Shown here: positions 38,015 to 46,925 of the stretch, piece by piece
Layout: every line of letters begins with the position of its first letter
How positions within the stretch are numbered: position 1 is the first letter of the stretch
Assembly (NCBI GenBank): GCA_938001865.1
Contig: CALLAW010000054.1
Location: 1 to 53,380 of the forward strand
Reading direction: 5' to 3'
DNA length: 53,380 bases
Source of the DNA: an uncultured Saprospiraceae bacterium
Lineage (GTDB): Bacteria; Bacteroidota; Bacteroidia; Chitinophagales; Saprospiraceae
Program-made: the position numbers and the translations under genes
Notes under the pieces: generated by a model
The model's database searches: none
Told to the model about the DNA's origin: nothing
What the model saw: the letters and a program-made list of their open reading frames with translations, nothing else

Positions 38015-38046
38015 GTAGAGTACTACAGATAAGTAGTGGACTCTAC
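38015..38046 (+). promoter_or_regulatory. Intercistronic stem-loop between the AhpD-like gene and arsS
   Basis: GTAGAGTACTAC pairs with GTAGT-GG-ACTCTAC around a 6-nt loop, a 12-bp stem with a 2-nt bulge. There is no U-tract after it, so it is more likely an RNA-stability or processing element than a terminator. Regulatory role is a guess. Confidence 0.4.
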
Positions 38047-38084
38047 CACTTACGTTAAAATTAAATGATAGAATAAAATAGCAC

Positions 38085-39155
38085 ATGTCAGTAAAGCAAA
38101 GATCAAAGACACTCAGTAGATCCAATAATGAGTTAGCAGACACTCTTATCCAACTCAATATACTGAATGATAAGGAGAGACTCGATGAGAGCTTCGTCCC
38201 ATTCAGAAAAAAAATTGCGGAAGATGGATTGGCTAACGGGATCGATCCTGTCTATCCTGATATCTTCCAACTCAACATTGGCAAACTTTGCAACCAGACC
38301 TGTGCCCATTGCCATGTAGATGCTGGCCCAGATAAGAAGGTAGAGAATATGGACAAGGCTACCCTCGAAAAGTGCCTATCAATCATCAAAAAATATCAGA
38401 TCCCGATCGTAGATATTACTGGTGGGGCTCCAGAGATGAACCCTCACTTCAGATGGTTTGTGGAGGAGTGTACGGCTGCTGGAGCCAAAGTCATGGACAG
38501 ATGCAATCTAACTATCATCGAAGCACATAAGAAATATAGTGATCTCCCTCAATTCTTTGCAGATAATAAGGTCGAAGTCGTATCGAGTCTTCCTTACTTC
38601 ACGGCAAGTCGTACTGATGGACAAAGAGGTGATGGAGTCTTCGAAGCAAGTATCGCTGCATTGAAAAAACTCAACGAAGTAGGCTACGGAGTCGAAGGGA
38701 GCGGTCTGACACTCAATCTTGTATTCAACCCGTCGGGAGCCTTCCTCCCAGGTGATCAGATGGAACTCGAGACAGAGTTCAAAAATCAGCTCAAGAGACG
38801 ATATGGCATTGTATTTAACAACCTTTTTGCAATCACCAATCTTCCTATCAGCAGATTCCTTGACTACCTCCTAGAGTCAGGTAACTATACTCAATATATG
38901 ACAGATCTGATAGATGCGTACAACCCCACTACCCTTGATGGTTTGATGTGCCGAAATACGATCTCAGTAAGCTGGGACGGACATGTCTATGACTGCGATT
39001 TCAATCAAATGCTAGATCTGAAAGTTGCGAGTCCATCTAACCACTTAGATAACTTTGATATGGATCAATTTGTCAATAGGAAGGTGGTGCTCAATCAGCA
39101 CTGTTACGGGTGTACTGCAGGAGCAGGCAGTAGTTGTGGAGGTGAGGTAGCATAG
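38085..39155 (+). CDS. arsS: Arsenosugar biosynthesis radical SAM protein ArsS
   Basis: A 356-residue radical-SAM enzyme proposed to form the arsenic-ribose bond of oxo-arsenosugars. The [4Fe-4S] motif is Cys69-x3-Cys73-x2-Cys76 in KLCNQTCAHCHVDAG, typical of ArsS. Later signature parts are RCNLTIIEAHKKY, CRNTISVSWDGHVYDCDFNQML and the C-terminal HCYGCTAGAGSSCGG with extra cysteines for an auxiliary cluster. The AhpD-like partner gene is upstream. The arsenite methyltransferase ArsM is not in the window. Confidence 0.93.
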   Translation: MSVKQRSKTLSRSNNELADTLIQLNILNDKERLDESFVPFRKKIAEDGLANGIDPVYPDIFQLNIGKLCNQTCAHCHVDAGPDKKVENMDKATLEKCLSIIKKYQIPIVDITGGAPEMNPHFRWFVEECTAAGAKVMDRCNLTIIEAHKKYSDLPQFFADNKVEVVSSLPYFTASRTDGQRGDGVFEASIAALKKLNEVGYGVEGSGLTLNLVFNPSGAFLPGDQMELETEFKNQLKRRYGIVFNNLFAITNLPISRFLDYLLESGNYTQYMTDLIDAYNPTTLDGLMCRNTISVSWDGHVYDCDFNQMLDLKVASPSNHLDNFDMDQFVNRKVVLNQHCYGCTAGAGSSCGGEVA

Positions 39156-39266
39156 ATTCTTATCCTGCTATTGGTCTAGCCAAAAAAAAATAACAACTCT
39201 AAATAATCTGAGTCCAAGGATTGTAGATTACATTTACATAACAATGTAATCCAACCCGTAGCACCC

Positions 39267-40316
39267 ATGAATGTTATTGACCTCAAAGAAGCTTCACTGT
39301 CTCGACTTATCACCCATCACATCGGATCTATATCACGGGAGGGGCAACTTATCTTGAGTAGTGAAGAGACTCGTGTGAGTGATGATGATACCGAGAGATA
39401 CCTCAAGTCATACTTCCTAGATACTCTCAAAACTGATGAAGTATTCGAATTTGCCCATAGCATTGACCTTAGTCACAATAGTGTCTATACCCTCGTGAGT
39501 AGCATATTTGCAGATGAGAGTAATTTCATCCCACTCTCAGCTAATCTCGCAACATTACTCCATGAGAGTAGTACTCATCCACAGATTAAAGATGGCAAAC
39601 TCAGTATAGTTATCTTCAACCAAATCAGATATGGTGACGAGCTAGTCAGAGCAATAGGGTTGTTCAAGTCAGAGACATCTGTGCCTTTTCTACAACTCCA
39701 TGAGACAGAATCATATCTGGCCTTCGGACACGAATACGGCTTTGAGCTCAAAGGTATAGACAAAGCTTGCTTGATCTTAGAGACTAATAATGAACATGGC
39801 TATGCTGTACTCATCCGTGATACAGCTGGTAAGCACAAAGAAGCACAATACTGGATCGATGACTACCTCCATGTCCAACCGAGTGCCAATGAATACAATC
39901 TAACTAAACAATTCATGGCACTCACAAAAGACTTCGTCGTAACTCAAGCGGCGGAAGAGTTCATGATGAGCCCGACTGATAAGATCGATGTACTCAATAA
40001 GACTATGGATTACTTCAAAATCAATGAACAGTTTGACAAGGAAGAATTTACTGATACCGTCTTCGGAGATACACCGATGAAAGAATCATTCTTGGAGTTT
40101 GATACGGCAATGAGAGTTGGGCAACCACCAGAGAGTAATGCCAAGTTTGACATTTCCGCAAGGGCAGTAAAGTCCCAAAATAGCGTATATAAAAGTGTAC
40201 TCAAATTAGACAAAAACTTCCATGTCTATATCCATGGAGATAAGTCACTCATCCAAAGAGGTACAGAACCCGATGGAAGAAAATACTACAAAATATACTA
40301 CGAAAACGAAGCTTAA
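39267..40316 (+). CDS. Nucleoid-associated protein, NdpA/YejK family
   Basis: A 349-residue cytoplasmic protein resembling the nucleoid-associated NdpA (YejK) family, which binds DNA and is thought to help structure the nucleoid. Seen: LITHHIGSISREGQL at the start, the YLKSYFLDTLKTDEVFEF region, IRYGDELVRAIGLFKSE, and the C-terminal YKSVLKLDKNFHVYIHGDKS. Precise function in Bacteroidota is unclear. A near-match to the -7 element (TACATTTA) lies at 39229-39236. The next 325 nt on the plus strand hold no gene; see the minus-strand RNA candidate. Confidence 0.8.
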   Translation: MNVIDLKEASLSRLITHHIGSISREGQLILSSEETRVSDDDTERYLKSYFLDTLKTDEVFEFAHSIDLSHNSVYTLVSSIFADESNFIPLSANLATLLHESSTHPQIKDGKLSIVIFNQIRYGDELVRAIGLFKSETSVPFLQLHETESYLAFGHEYGFELKGIDKACLILETNNEHGYAVLIRDTAGKHKEAQYWIDDYLHVQPSANEYNLTKQFMALTKDFVVTQAAEEFMMSPTDKIDVLNKTMDYFKINEQFDKEEFTDTVFGDTPMKESFLEFDTAMRVGQPPESNAKFDISARAVKSQNSVYKSVLKLDKNFHVYIHGDKSLIQRGTEPDGRKYYKIYYENEA

Positions 40317-40348
40317 CCGTAAAGCTATCATTGCAAACAAAATTGAGC

Positions 40349-40378
40349 AAAAAAAAAGCCCTCTTTTGCAAGAGGACT
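40349..40378 (-). terminator. Intrinsic terminator, minus-strand specific
   Basis: On the minus strand AGUCCUCUU pairs with AAGAGGGCU (one G-U wobble) around a GCAA tetraloop, followed by about nine U. On the plus strand the wobble becomes a C-A mismatch and no U-tract follows, so the element works for the minus strand. Confidence 0.85.
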
Positions 40379-40556
40379 CCAAACAATTATGAAAAAGCTC
40401 ACGCTTCTTACATCTTTATAATCTTTCCGACATGAGTCGACATACATGTTATAACAATAAAATAAAAGTACTCCAATTTTGAGAAAGAACTTGCCTAATA
40501 CCCAAAATGTAGAATATAAATATCTTAAATGCCAATATTGGCAATTTCGCTATCGT
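40349..40556 (-). ncRNA. Candidate intergenic RNA, about 205 nt
   Basis: The stretch is bounded by a strong minus-strand promoter (40561-40591) and a minus-strand terminator (40349-40378), and there is no convincing ORF; the only ones are of 11 and 39 codons, and the 39-codon one runs through the terminator. The transcript begins near CACGATAGCGAAATTGCC and contains a 14-nt perfect palindrome. Length fits 6S RNA or a regulatory RNA, but no clear 6S-type long hairpin with paired ends was seen and no known family was recognised. Confidence 0.5.
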
Positions 40557-40560
40557 GGTG

Positions 40561-40591
40561 CAAATTTAGATTTTATCTGTGTTTAAACAAA
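40561..40591 (-). promoter_or_regulatory. Strong promoter for the minus-strand RNA
   Basis: On the minus strand TTTG (40588-40591), exactly 19 nt of spacer, then TAAATTTG (40561-40568) followed by CACC. This is a near-ideal Bacteroidota sigma-A promoter. The start site would be near 40556. Confidence 0.8.
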
Positions 40592-40692
40592 TAAATGCCA
40601 AGCAAAAAATAATAAAAGTTTTTAGCTATTGAAAAACAAGAATGTTAATCCGTAAATTAAACATATCTTCTACACTTGATGTTAAATCTACT

Positions 40693-41133
40693 ATGAGTAC
40701 AACAGACGCTAAAATCACGGTTAATCCGATAGATAAAGATAAAATCGCCACGAATCCTCACCTATTACCCTATGCACATACGCTAGGTAGCGCTATCATC
40801 AAGCCCATAGACGAAGGGAAGATCAAAGGTCGATCTCTAAAGTCGATGTATAAGCAGACAGAAAACTCCTTGACACAAATCAAAGAACAGGTAGATCTCT
40901 TAGTCAAACAAGCTCAGAAAATCCATGATAGGATTGCAATCTCAGAGAGCATCTACCAAGCTGAGTGTCGGATAACACCGCTTGTAGGGCACATCTATCA
41001 CCTCTACGAAAAATCTGATGGGACCAAAGTACTCTCTATGATCGGACCCGATGATTGGGGTAGCTCATCACCATATACACATGTCGCAGAAGTGGAGCTC
41101 CTTGCCGATCATACCTGGGATGTCCTCTCCTAA
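40693..41133 (+). CDS. DUF2452 family protein
   Basis: A 146-residue protein of the uncharacterised DUF2452 family, known mainly from Bacteroidota. Seen: VNPIDKDKIATNPHLLPYAHT, SAIIKPIDEGKIKGRSL, a coiled-coil-like middle, and GHIYHLYEK...SMIGPDDWG and LLADHTWDVL at the end. The ATG at 40693 matches the usual N-terminus of the family; an upstream ATG at 40642 would add 17 residues of uncertain value. No signal peptide. Function unknown. It is not closely linked to its neighbours. Confidence 0.78.
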   Translation: MSTTDAKITVNPIDKDKIATNPHLLPYAHTLGSAIIKPIDEGKIKGRSLKSMYKQTENSLTQIKEQVDLLVKQAQKIHDRIAISESIYQAECRITPLVGHIYHLYEKSDGTKVLSMIGPDDWGSSSPYTHVAEVELLADHTWDVLS

Positions 41134-41245
41134 GCTTTCTTTGATAGAGTTATAATCAAGCAATTCACTATCTTAGCCGTATCAGACCAATACTCCTTGG
41201 ACGGATACGAATGTCAACTCTCAAGATAACATCAAATATCATCGT

Positions 41246-43474
41246 ATGAAAAAAAGTCATCAGATACTCTGTGTTGGTATCCTCTCAGTGATATCAATAC
41301 TGATAACTCCAGCATGCAATCCCAAAACAACTCAACCATTAGCCTCTAACCCAACCACAACAATGCAACAGAAGACCTTAGAATCAGTAATCTCTCAGTA
41401 CAAAGCCCCAGTAGCGTCTCGAGAGGAGCATGCCATCACTACGCATGGTGATACCAGGATAGATCAATACTTCTGGATGAGACTCTCTGATGAACAAAAA
41501 AATGCTAAAACTCCAGATCTGCAAACTCAAAAGGTGCTCGACTATATCGATCAAGAAAATACATACAAATCTCAAGCACTAGCACATACAGAGTCACTCC
41601 AAGATAATCTCTTCGACGAGATAGTGGGACGGATCAAGCAAACAGATGAAAGTGTTCCATATAAGTATCAAGGCTACTACTATCTCACTAGATATGAAGA
41701 GGGTAAAGAATATCCAATCTATAGCCGTAAAAAAGGATCACTAGATGCCACAGAAGAAATTATGCTCAACGTCAATGAACTAGCGAAAGATAAGGACTAC
41801 TTCGCCGTATCTGGCATGAATATCAATAGTGATAATACAATCTTGGCATACGGAGAAGATGTAATCAGTAGACGAATCTACACGATCAAGTTCAAAAATC
41901 TAGAAACTGGAGAATACTATGATGACATAATTGAGAATACGACAGGAAGTGTCGTCTGGGCAGAAGGAAGCAACGTAGTCTTCTATACTCGAAAAGATGA
42001 TGCCCTCAGATCATACAAAATATTCAAACATACTCTTGGTACCGATGCAAGCCAAGATATAGAGGTCTGGCATGAAGTAGATGACACCTATCGGACATTT
42101 GTCTACAAGACCAAAAGCAAAAAGTATATCCTCATAGGCTCTGGATCTACCCTATCTGATGAGTATCGATATATCCCCGCTGACAACCCCAATGCAGATT
42201 GGACAATCTTCCAGCCTAGAGAGAAGAATCTCGAATATAGTGTCAGTCACTATGCAGACAAATGGTATATCAGAACAAACAAGGATGGTGCTGAGAATTT
42301 TAAACTGATGACATGTGCTCTAGACAAAACAACTCAAGACAACTGGAAAGAATACATCCCTCACCGGGAAAAAGTACTCCTACAGTATACAAGTATCTTT
42401 AACAATTACCTCGTCTTGAGTGAGAGGATAGATGGGATCTCCAAGATACGGATCATGCCGTGGAATGGAGAGAACGACCACTATATCCAATTTGACCAAG
42501 ATGCCTATGTAGCCTATCCCTCTACCAATCCAGAGTTTGATACAGACGTATTGCGAGTGAGCTATAGCTCTCTCACGACACCTCGGACCATCTTTGACTA
42601 TCACATGGAGACTAAGTCATTCACCCAGCTCAAACAGCAAGAAGTAGTTGGCTCATTTAGCCAGACTGACTACCAGTCGGAGAGAATAATGGTAACAGCT
42701 AGGGATGGTGTCCAAGTACCTGTCAGTCTTGTCTACCATAGAGATACACCGCGAGATGGGAGTGCTCCTCTCCTCCTCTATGGATATGGGAGTTATGGAA
42801 GTAGTATGGACCCCTACTTTAGTTCAGTAAGATTGAGCCTTCTCGACAGAGGATTTGTCTATGCCATAGCTCATATCAGAGGTGGCCAAGAACTTGGGCG
42901 GCAATGGTACGAAAACGGAAAGTTTCTCAAAAAGAAAAACACCTTTTTTGACTTCATAGATTGTGGTAAATACTTAGTAGCCGAAGGCTATGGTAGCGAA
43001 GACAAACTCTTTGCTATGGGAGGAAGTGCTGGTGGGTTGCTCATGGGAGCAGTCATGAACTACCAACCAGAGATGTGGAGAGGTGTCGTCGCTGCTGTAC
43101 CATTTGTCGATGTCGTGTCGACGATGCTCGATGAGAGTATTCCTCTTACGACTGGCGAATTTGACGAATGGGGGAATCCGAAAGACAAAGCATACTATGA
43201 TTATATCAAAAGTTACTCACCGTATGACAATGTCGAAGCTAAGGACTATCCATCAACTCTCATCACCACAGGATATCATGACTCTCAAGTCCAGTACTGG
43301 GAACCACTCAAGTGGATAGCCAAGCTCAGAGAGTATAAGACGGACAATAATCCACTTCTCCTACACTGTGAGATGGAAGCCGGTCATGGTGGCAAGTCTG
43401 GAAGATTTAGGCGGTATAGAGAGACAGCGCTAGAGTACGCATTCATCCTAGACTTAGCTGGTATCCATGAATAG
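41246..43474 (+). CDS. ptrB: Oligopeptidase B-type prolyl oligopeptidase (S9)
   Basis: A 742-residue serine peptidase that cleaves short peptides after basic residues in the oligopeptidase B group. It has a propeller-like N-terminal half and a C-terminal alpha/beta hydrolase domain. The catalytic triad is Ser594 in GGSAGG, Asp679 in GYHDSQV and His714 in EAGHGGKSG; the spacing of 85 and 35 residues equals that of E. coli OpdB. An N-terminal hydrophobic stretch ending in ITPAC may be a lipoprotein or signal sequence, so it may be exported, unlike the cytoplasmic E. coli form. It overlaps the next gene by 8 nt. Confidence 0.9.
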   Translation: MKKSHQILCVGILSVISILITPACNPKTTQPLASNPTTTMQQKTLESVISQYKAPVASREEHAITTHGDTRIDQYFWMRLSDEQKNAKTPDLQTQKVLDYIDQENTYKSQALAHTESLQDNLFDEIVGRIKQTDESVPYKYQGYYYLTRYEEGKEYPIYSRKKGSLDATEEIMLNVNELAKDKDYFAVSGMNINSDNTILAYGEDVISRRIYTIKFKNLETGEYYDDIIENTTGSVVWAEGSNVVFYTRKDDALRSYKIFKHTLGTDASQDIEVWHEVDDTYRTFVYKTKSKKYILIGSGSTLSDEYRYIPADNPNADWTIFQPREKNLEYSVSHYADKWYIRTNKDGAENFKLMTCALDKTTQDNWKEYIPHREKVLLQYTSIFNNYLVLSERIDGISKIRIMPWNGENDHYIQFDQDAYVAYPSTNPEFDTDVLRVSYSSLTTPRTIFDYHMETKSFTQLKQQEVVGSFSQTDYQSERIMVTARDGVQVPVSLVYHRDTPRDGSAPLLLYGYGSYGSSMDPYFSSVRLSLLDRGFVYAIAHIRGGQELGRQWYENGKFLKKKNTFFDFIDCGKYLVAEGYGSEDKLFAMGGSAGGLLMGAVMNYQPEMWRGVVAAVPFVDVVSTMLDESIPLTTGEFDEWGNPKDKAYYDYIKSYSPYDNVEAKDYPSTLITTGYHDSQVQYWEPLKWIAKLREYKTDNNPLLLHCEMEAGHGGKSGRFRRYRETALEYAFILDLAGIHE

Positions 43475-44171
43475 TCCAGACTCTTCTCAAAAGTATCGAG
43501 ACCTCTTCTTTGATATTGATAATACGATTGTAGATTTTGAGCAAGGAAGTCAACAAGCATTTCGTCTCGTCTTCGAAGAGCTCGGACTGGACTTTACTGA
43601 TGCCATCTATGAGCAATACAAGATCGTCAACAGGAGATACTGGATGGCATTCGAAGATGGACGTATAGATAATGCCACACTGAGAAGTGGAAGGTTTGAA
43701 GCATTCTTTAAGGAGTACGGGTATGGAGACTACAATGGTCAACAGATCAATGATGCATATCTCAATAATCTCATTACTACAACTGAGGCAATCCCTGGTA
43801 TCAAAGACTTACTCGTCTCACTCAAGGTGAACCATCGGATCCATGCGATTACCAATGGATTCAAAGAGGTGCAGCGACCGCGACTCAAAAGGATGGACCT
43901 TATCCACCTCTTTGACTCCATCACAGTATCTGACGAGATAGGAATAGCCAAGCCTGATAGCGCCTACTTTGATCACGCATTTAATCTCAATACGCCACTG
44001 CCGATCAAGTCAAAGACTCTGGTGATTGGCGATAGCCTTACATCAGATATCCAAGGCGGCAACCGATATGGTGTCGATACCTGCTGGATCTCTAACTCTA
44101 ACTACAACGATGGTGGACATACACCGACTTATACCATCAAATCTATCTTAGATCTCAAAGAAATTCTCTAA
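43467..44171 (+). CDS. HAD-superfamily nucleotidase, YjjG type
   Basis: A 234-residue phosphatase with the HAD motif I DIDNT (Asp16, Asp18), motif II region ITNGF, and motif III/IV region KSKTLVIGDSLTSDIQGG. This layout fits the YjjG family, which dephosphorylates pyrimidine nucleotides including damaged ones. Start is an ATG that overlaps the end of the oligopeptidase gene by 8 nt, so translation is probably coupled. The hydrolase-OsmC gene follows 32 nt later. Confidence 0.86.
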   Translation: MNSPDSSQKYRDLFFDIDNTIVDFEQGSQQAFRLVFEELGLDFTDAIYEQYKIVNRRYWMAFEDGRIDNATLRSGRFEAFFKEYGYGDYNGQQINDAYLNNLITTTEAIPGIKDLLVSLKVNHRIHAITNGFKEVQRPRLKRMDLIHLFDSITVSDEIGIAKPDSAYFDHAFNLNTPLPIKSKTLVIGDSLTSDIQGGNRYGVDTCWISNSNYNDGGHTPTYTIKSILDLKEIL

Positions 44172-44203
44172 ACAAAAATTGTCTAACCGATAAGTAATCA
44201 GAT

Positions 44204-45421
44204 ATGCCATCTACCAAACTTCAGTTCTTAAATAATAAGGGGCTTAATCTCTCCGCCAAATTAGAGATTCCAGCTAATGGTGAGATCCATGCCTATGCTA
44301 TACTAGCACATGTCTTTACTGGCAACAAAAACCTGTCAGCCACTCGGTATATCGCAAGATGCTTAGTGCAAAATGGAATTGCAGTTTTGAGATTTGATTT
44401 CACTGGATTGGGAGAGAGTGAAGGACTATTTGAAGATACTAACTTCTCTTCCAATGTCGATGACATCTTATCAGCAGCACAGTATCTAGAGGATAACTAC
44501 GAAGCTCCAGAGCTCCTAGTCGGTCACTCACTCGGTGGCGCTGCCGTCATCTACGCAGGATCTCAACTCGAGTCCATCAAAGCCATCGCTACCATAGGGG
44601 CACCATCAGAGCCAGAGCATGTGACTCACCTGCTCTCTCAGAAGATAGAGACCATCAAGTCAGATGGCAAAGCGATGGTAGATATTGGTGGACGACAATT
44701 TACGATCAAGAAGCAGTTTCTCGATGACCTGAGAAGCAAAAATATGGAAGGCATACTCAAGGAACTCAAAAAACCTATCTTAGTCATGCACTCTCCTCAA
44801 GATAGTGTCGTAGGTATCGAAAATGCAGCAAAGATCTACCACGCAGCATTTCATCCAAAGAGTTTCATTTCACTGGATGGAGCAGATCATATGTTGAGTG
44901 ATAAGAAAGATGCTCACTATGTCGGTGACTTAGTGGCTTCATGGCTAAGTAGATATATCTCGAGCATAGAGCAAATCCCAATCCAGACTGATCGTCAGGT
45001 AGCAGCACGTCTGGGTGATGTCGGATATACTACTGAGATCAAAGCAGGTAAGCACTCACTCCTCGCTGACGAATCCGAATCAATTAACTCCGAAGATTTT
45101 GGACCATCCCCGTATCAATTACTCTCGTCATCACTAGCTGCATGTAAGGTCATGACTCTCCAGATGTATGCTAGACGCAAACAATGGGAACTCACAGAAG
45201 CTATCGTCCATGTTGACTTCAGACGTAACTATACAGTAGACTGTGAAGATTGCGAAAGCGGCACCAAGAAGATAGACTTGCTAGACTGTACTGTAGAGCT
45301 CATCGGTGACCTCGATGAGACTCAGAGACTCCGATTGCTAGAGATAGCGGATCGCTGTCCTGTACATAAGACTCTCTCTCCCACTATTACTATCCAGTCA
45401 GTACTCAAGGCAACAGAGTAA
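44204..45421 (+). CDS. Alpha/beta hydrolase fused to OsmC-type peroxiredoxin
   Basis: A 405-residue two-domain protein. The N-terminal alpha/beta hydrolase (about 1-255) has the nucleophile Ser109 in VGHSLGGAAV and a probable His in GADHMLSD. The C-terminal OsmC/Ohr-like domain (about 270-405) carries Cys314 (LAACKVMTL) and Cys385 (DRCPVHKTL), the cysteines used to reduce organic hydroperoxides in that family. Such fusions are known in bacteria. Hydrolysis plus peroxide defence is a family-based inference. It probably belongs to the oligopeptidase-YjjG transcript. Confidence 0.88.
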   Translation: MPSTKLQFLNNKGLNLSAKLEIPANGEIHAYAILAHVFTGNKNLSATRYIARCLVQNGIAVLRFDFTGLGESEGLFEDTNFSSNVDDILSAAQYLEDNYEAPELLVGHSLGGAAVIYAGSQLESIKAIATIGAPSEPEHVTHLLSQKIETIKSDGKAMVDIGGRQFTIKKQFLDDLRSKNMEGILKELKKPILVMHSPQDSVVGIENAAKIYHAAFHPKSFISLDGADHMLSDKKDAHYVGDLVASWLSRYISSIEQIPIQTDRQVAARLGDVGYTTEIKAGKHSLLADESESINSEDFGPSPYQLLSSSLAACKVMTLQMYARRKQWELTEAIVHVDFRRNYTVDCEDCESGTKKIDLLDCTVELIGDLDETQRLRLLEIADRCPVHKTLSPTITIQSVLKATE

Positions 45422-45452
45422 TCTCCGCATACAAGTGCTGCTCAAGAGAGTA

Positions 45453-45935
45453 TCATGCCACACACTTATCGGCACAACTCGTAGATGCAAATGCATCAGG
45501 CTTTGCCTTGAACTCAAATCCCATGCCTAGGATATACCCCATTGCTTCTTTGAGTGCTACGTTGGATCCGAAGTTGGGATCAGTATTGATATCTGCATGC
45601 ACCTCTAATGCTACATTGTGGGAGTCTATCAAGTCACAGAGTCGATATGCGATATCAATCGACTTAGCGACCTCTGTAATCATCCGCTGCTTGAGAGATA
45701 GCTGCTGGGTACTCCTCTCTCTATGGATATACATATATCCGCCTCGCTTCTCACGGATGAACACGATTACCGTTGCGAAGTAAGTGATAGCACTTTTGAC
45801 TTGGCTATCCGTGCCTATGCAGATCTTCAACTTGTGACCAAGGCTTTTCTCATGGAGGATTGCTTGCTCTACTGCATTGACTATTGGGAGTTCTATCGTA
45901 TTGCCATTCAGAGATTTCCAGATCATACTTTTCAA
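45453..45935 (-). CDS. RNase H-like YkuK family protein (DUF458)
   Basis: A 160-residue protein with an RNase H-like pattern: CIGTDSQVKSAITYFATVIV, then EVHADINTDPNFGSNVALKEAMGYI, and KPDAFASTSCADKCV at the end. Asp residues in GTDSQ and HADIN could bind metal as in RNase H folds. The family (YkuK in Bacillus) is uncharacterised. It is convergent with the hydrolase-OsmC gene. Confidence 0.75.
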   Translation of the reverse strand: MKSMIWKSLNGNTIELPIVNAVEQAILHEKSLGHKLKICIGTDSQVKSAITYFATVIVFIREKRGGYMYIHRERSTQQLSLKQRMITEVAKSIDIAYRLCDLIDSHNVALEVHADINTDPNFGSNVALKEAMGYILGMGFEFKAKPDAFASTSCADKCVA

Positions 45936-46063
45936 TTTTACTAAAGTTACTAAAATTTTGATTCATCGTATGATCTACATTCCTCACATCTCACTCGTCG
46001 CCTCACATGAGGATCTATCTCAGGGGAGATGATACACCAGTGCACAGACCGGTGCAATCGAGT

Positions 46064-46729
46064 CTAGTTGGCATCTATCACTCTCCCTACACCATCATCA
46101 TCGATATTGAGACTTGGGTTACCTTTATAGTAGATACTCCCGACACCATTGAGTTCGCCTCTCAGACTATCTACTGCATTTACCTCCGAGTTACCGACAC
46201 CATCAGTCGTGATATCTACTCGATCTGCTACGAAGTCAAATCCCTCTAGGCTCCCCACTCCATCATGCTCGTACACTAAGCGATCAGCACTCCCTATCAA
46301 GATCACATCTCCTACACCATCTTGAGTGACTTCTAAGCGATCAAGGTCATAGAAGTCTAGCACCTCGAGAGTACCGACTCCATCTTTGTCAATGGATTGG
46401 ATGGTCGGTGTCCCAGCATAGATCGTCACATCTACATTATTATAGTTGGTATTGTCTTGGAAGCCAATTGTCAGTCTATCCCCTGAGTAATCTGTCATGA
46501 TATCTTCTATGATATTATCATTTGCAATGACTTCAAGGTATGGAGTTTCACTGTATTCGATAATGACTTCGGCTACACCATCTATTGCTACTGTCGTAAA
46601 TGGTTGTGCAGCTCGATCTACTGAGACTAAGGTATCAGATCCGTAGATAATCTGAGCTCCATCCCGACAGCCAATTGAGGTAAGAGTGAGTATCGCTATT
46701 GCTAAAAAGAAGAATTGTTCCTTTTTCAT
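46064..46729 (-). CDS. Head-GIN-domain lipoprotein (DUF2807)
   Basis: A 221-residue protein with a lipoprotein signal (TLTSIGC, Cys21) and a parallel beta-helix-like repeat of the head-GIN type: GVAEVIIEYSETPYLEV, then repeated DGVG at turns (KDGVGTLEV, QDGVGDVILI, HDGVGSLEG, TDGVGNSEV, NGVGSIYY, DDGVGRV). The family is often annotated as putative autotransporter adhesin. Probably outer-membrane or surface attached. No partner gene is adjacent. Confidence 0.85.
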   Translation of the reverse strand: MKKEQFFFLAIAILTLTSIGCRDGAQIIYGSDTLVSVDRAAQPFTTVAIDGVAEVIIEYSETPYLEVIANDNIIEDIMTDYSGDRLTIGFQDNTNYNNVDVTIYAGTPTIQSIDKDGVGTLEVLDFYDLDRLEVTQDGVGDVILIGSADRLVYEHDGVGSLEGFDFVADRVDITTDGVGNSEVNAVDSLRGELNGVGSIYYKGNPSLNIDDDGVGRVIDAN

Positions 46730-46874
46730 AAGTAGATGTTTTTATTGAATTGAATTACTGTTATTAGCCTAAAGACTTCTCTAATCTCATTGGGTTGCAT
46801 GACGACTACAGTTATATCTAGATTATACCGTAGATCTCACCACCTTAGAGCAGCTATTCTTTCCCATTTGGATC

Positions 46875-46892
46875 GCATTTGCATGCAAATGC
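46875..46892 (+). promoter_or_regulatory. 18-bp perfect palindrome, candidate operator
   Basis: GCATTTGCATGCAAATGC is its own reverse complement and lies 22 nt before the -7 element at 46914, overlapping where a -33 box would be. It is likely a binding site for a dimeric regulator. Confidence 0.5.
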
Positions 46893-46913
46893 CTTACTAA
46901 AACTCAGAATTAA

Positions 46914-46921
46914 TATCTTTG
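46914..46921 (+). promoter_or_regulatory. -7 element for the YyaL-like gene
   Basis: TATCTTTG is followed by CACG and then the ATG at 46926. The start site would fall at or within a few bases of the ATG, so the message may be leaderless. Confidence 0.6.
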
Positions 46922-46925
46922 CACG

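Noticed and set aside
40321-40460. Short ORFs of 11 and 39 codons inside the minus-strand RNA candidate
   Set aside because: The longer one runs through the terminator and neither has a recognised homologue; not enough to call coding.
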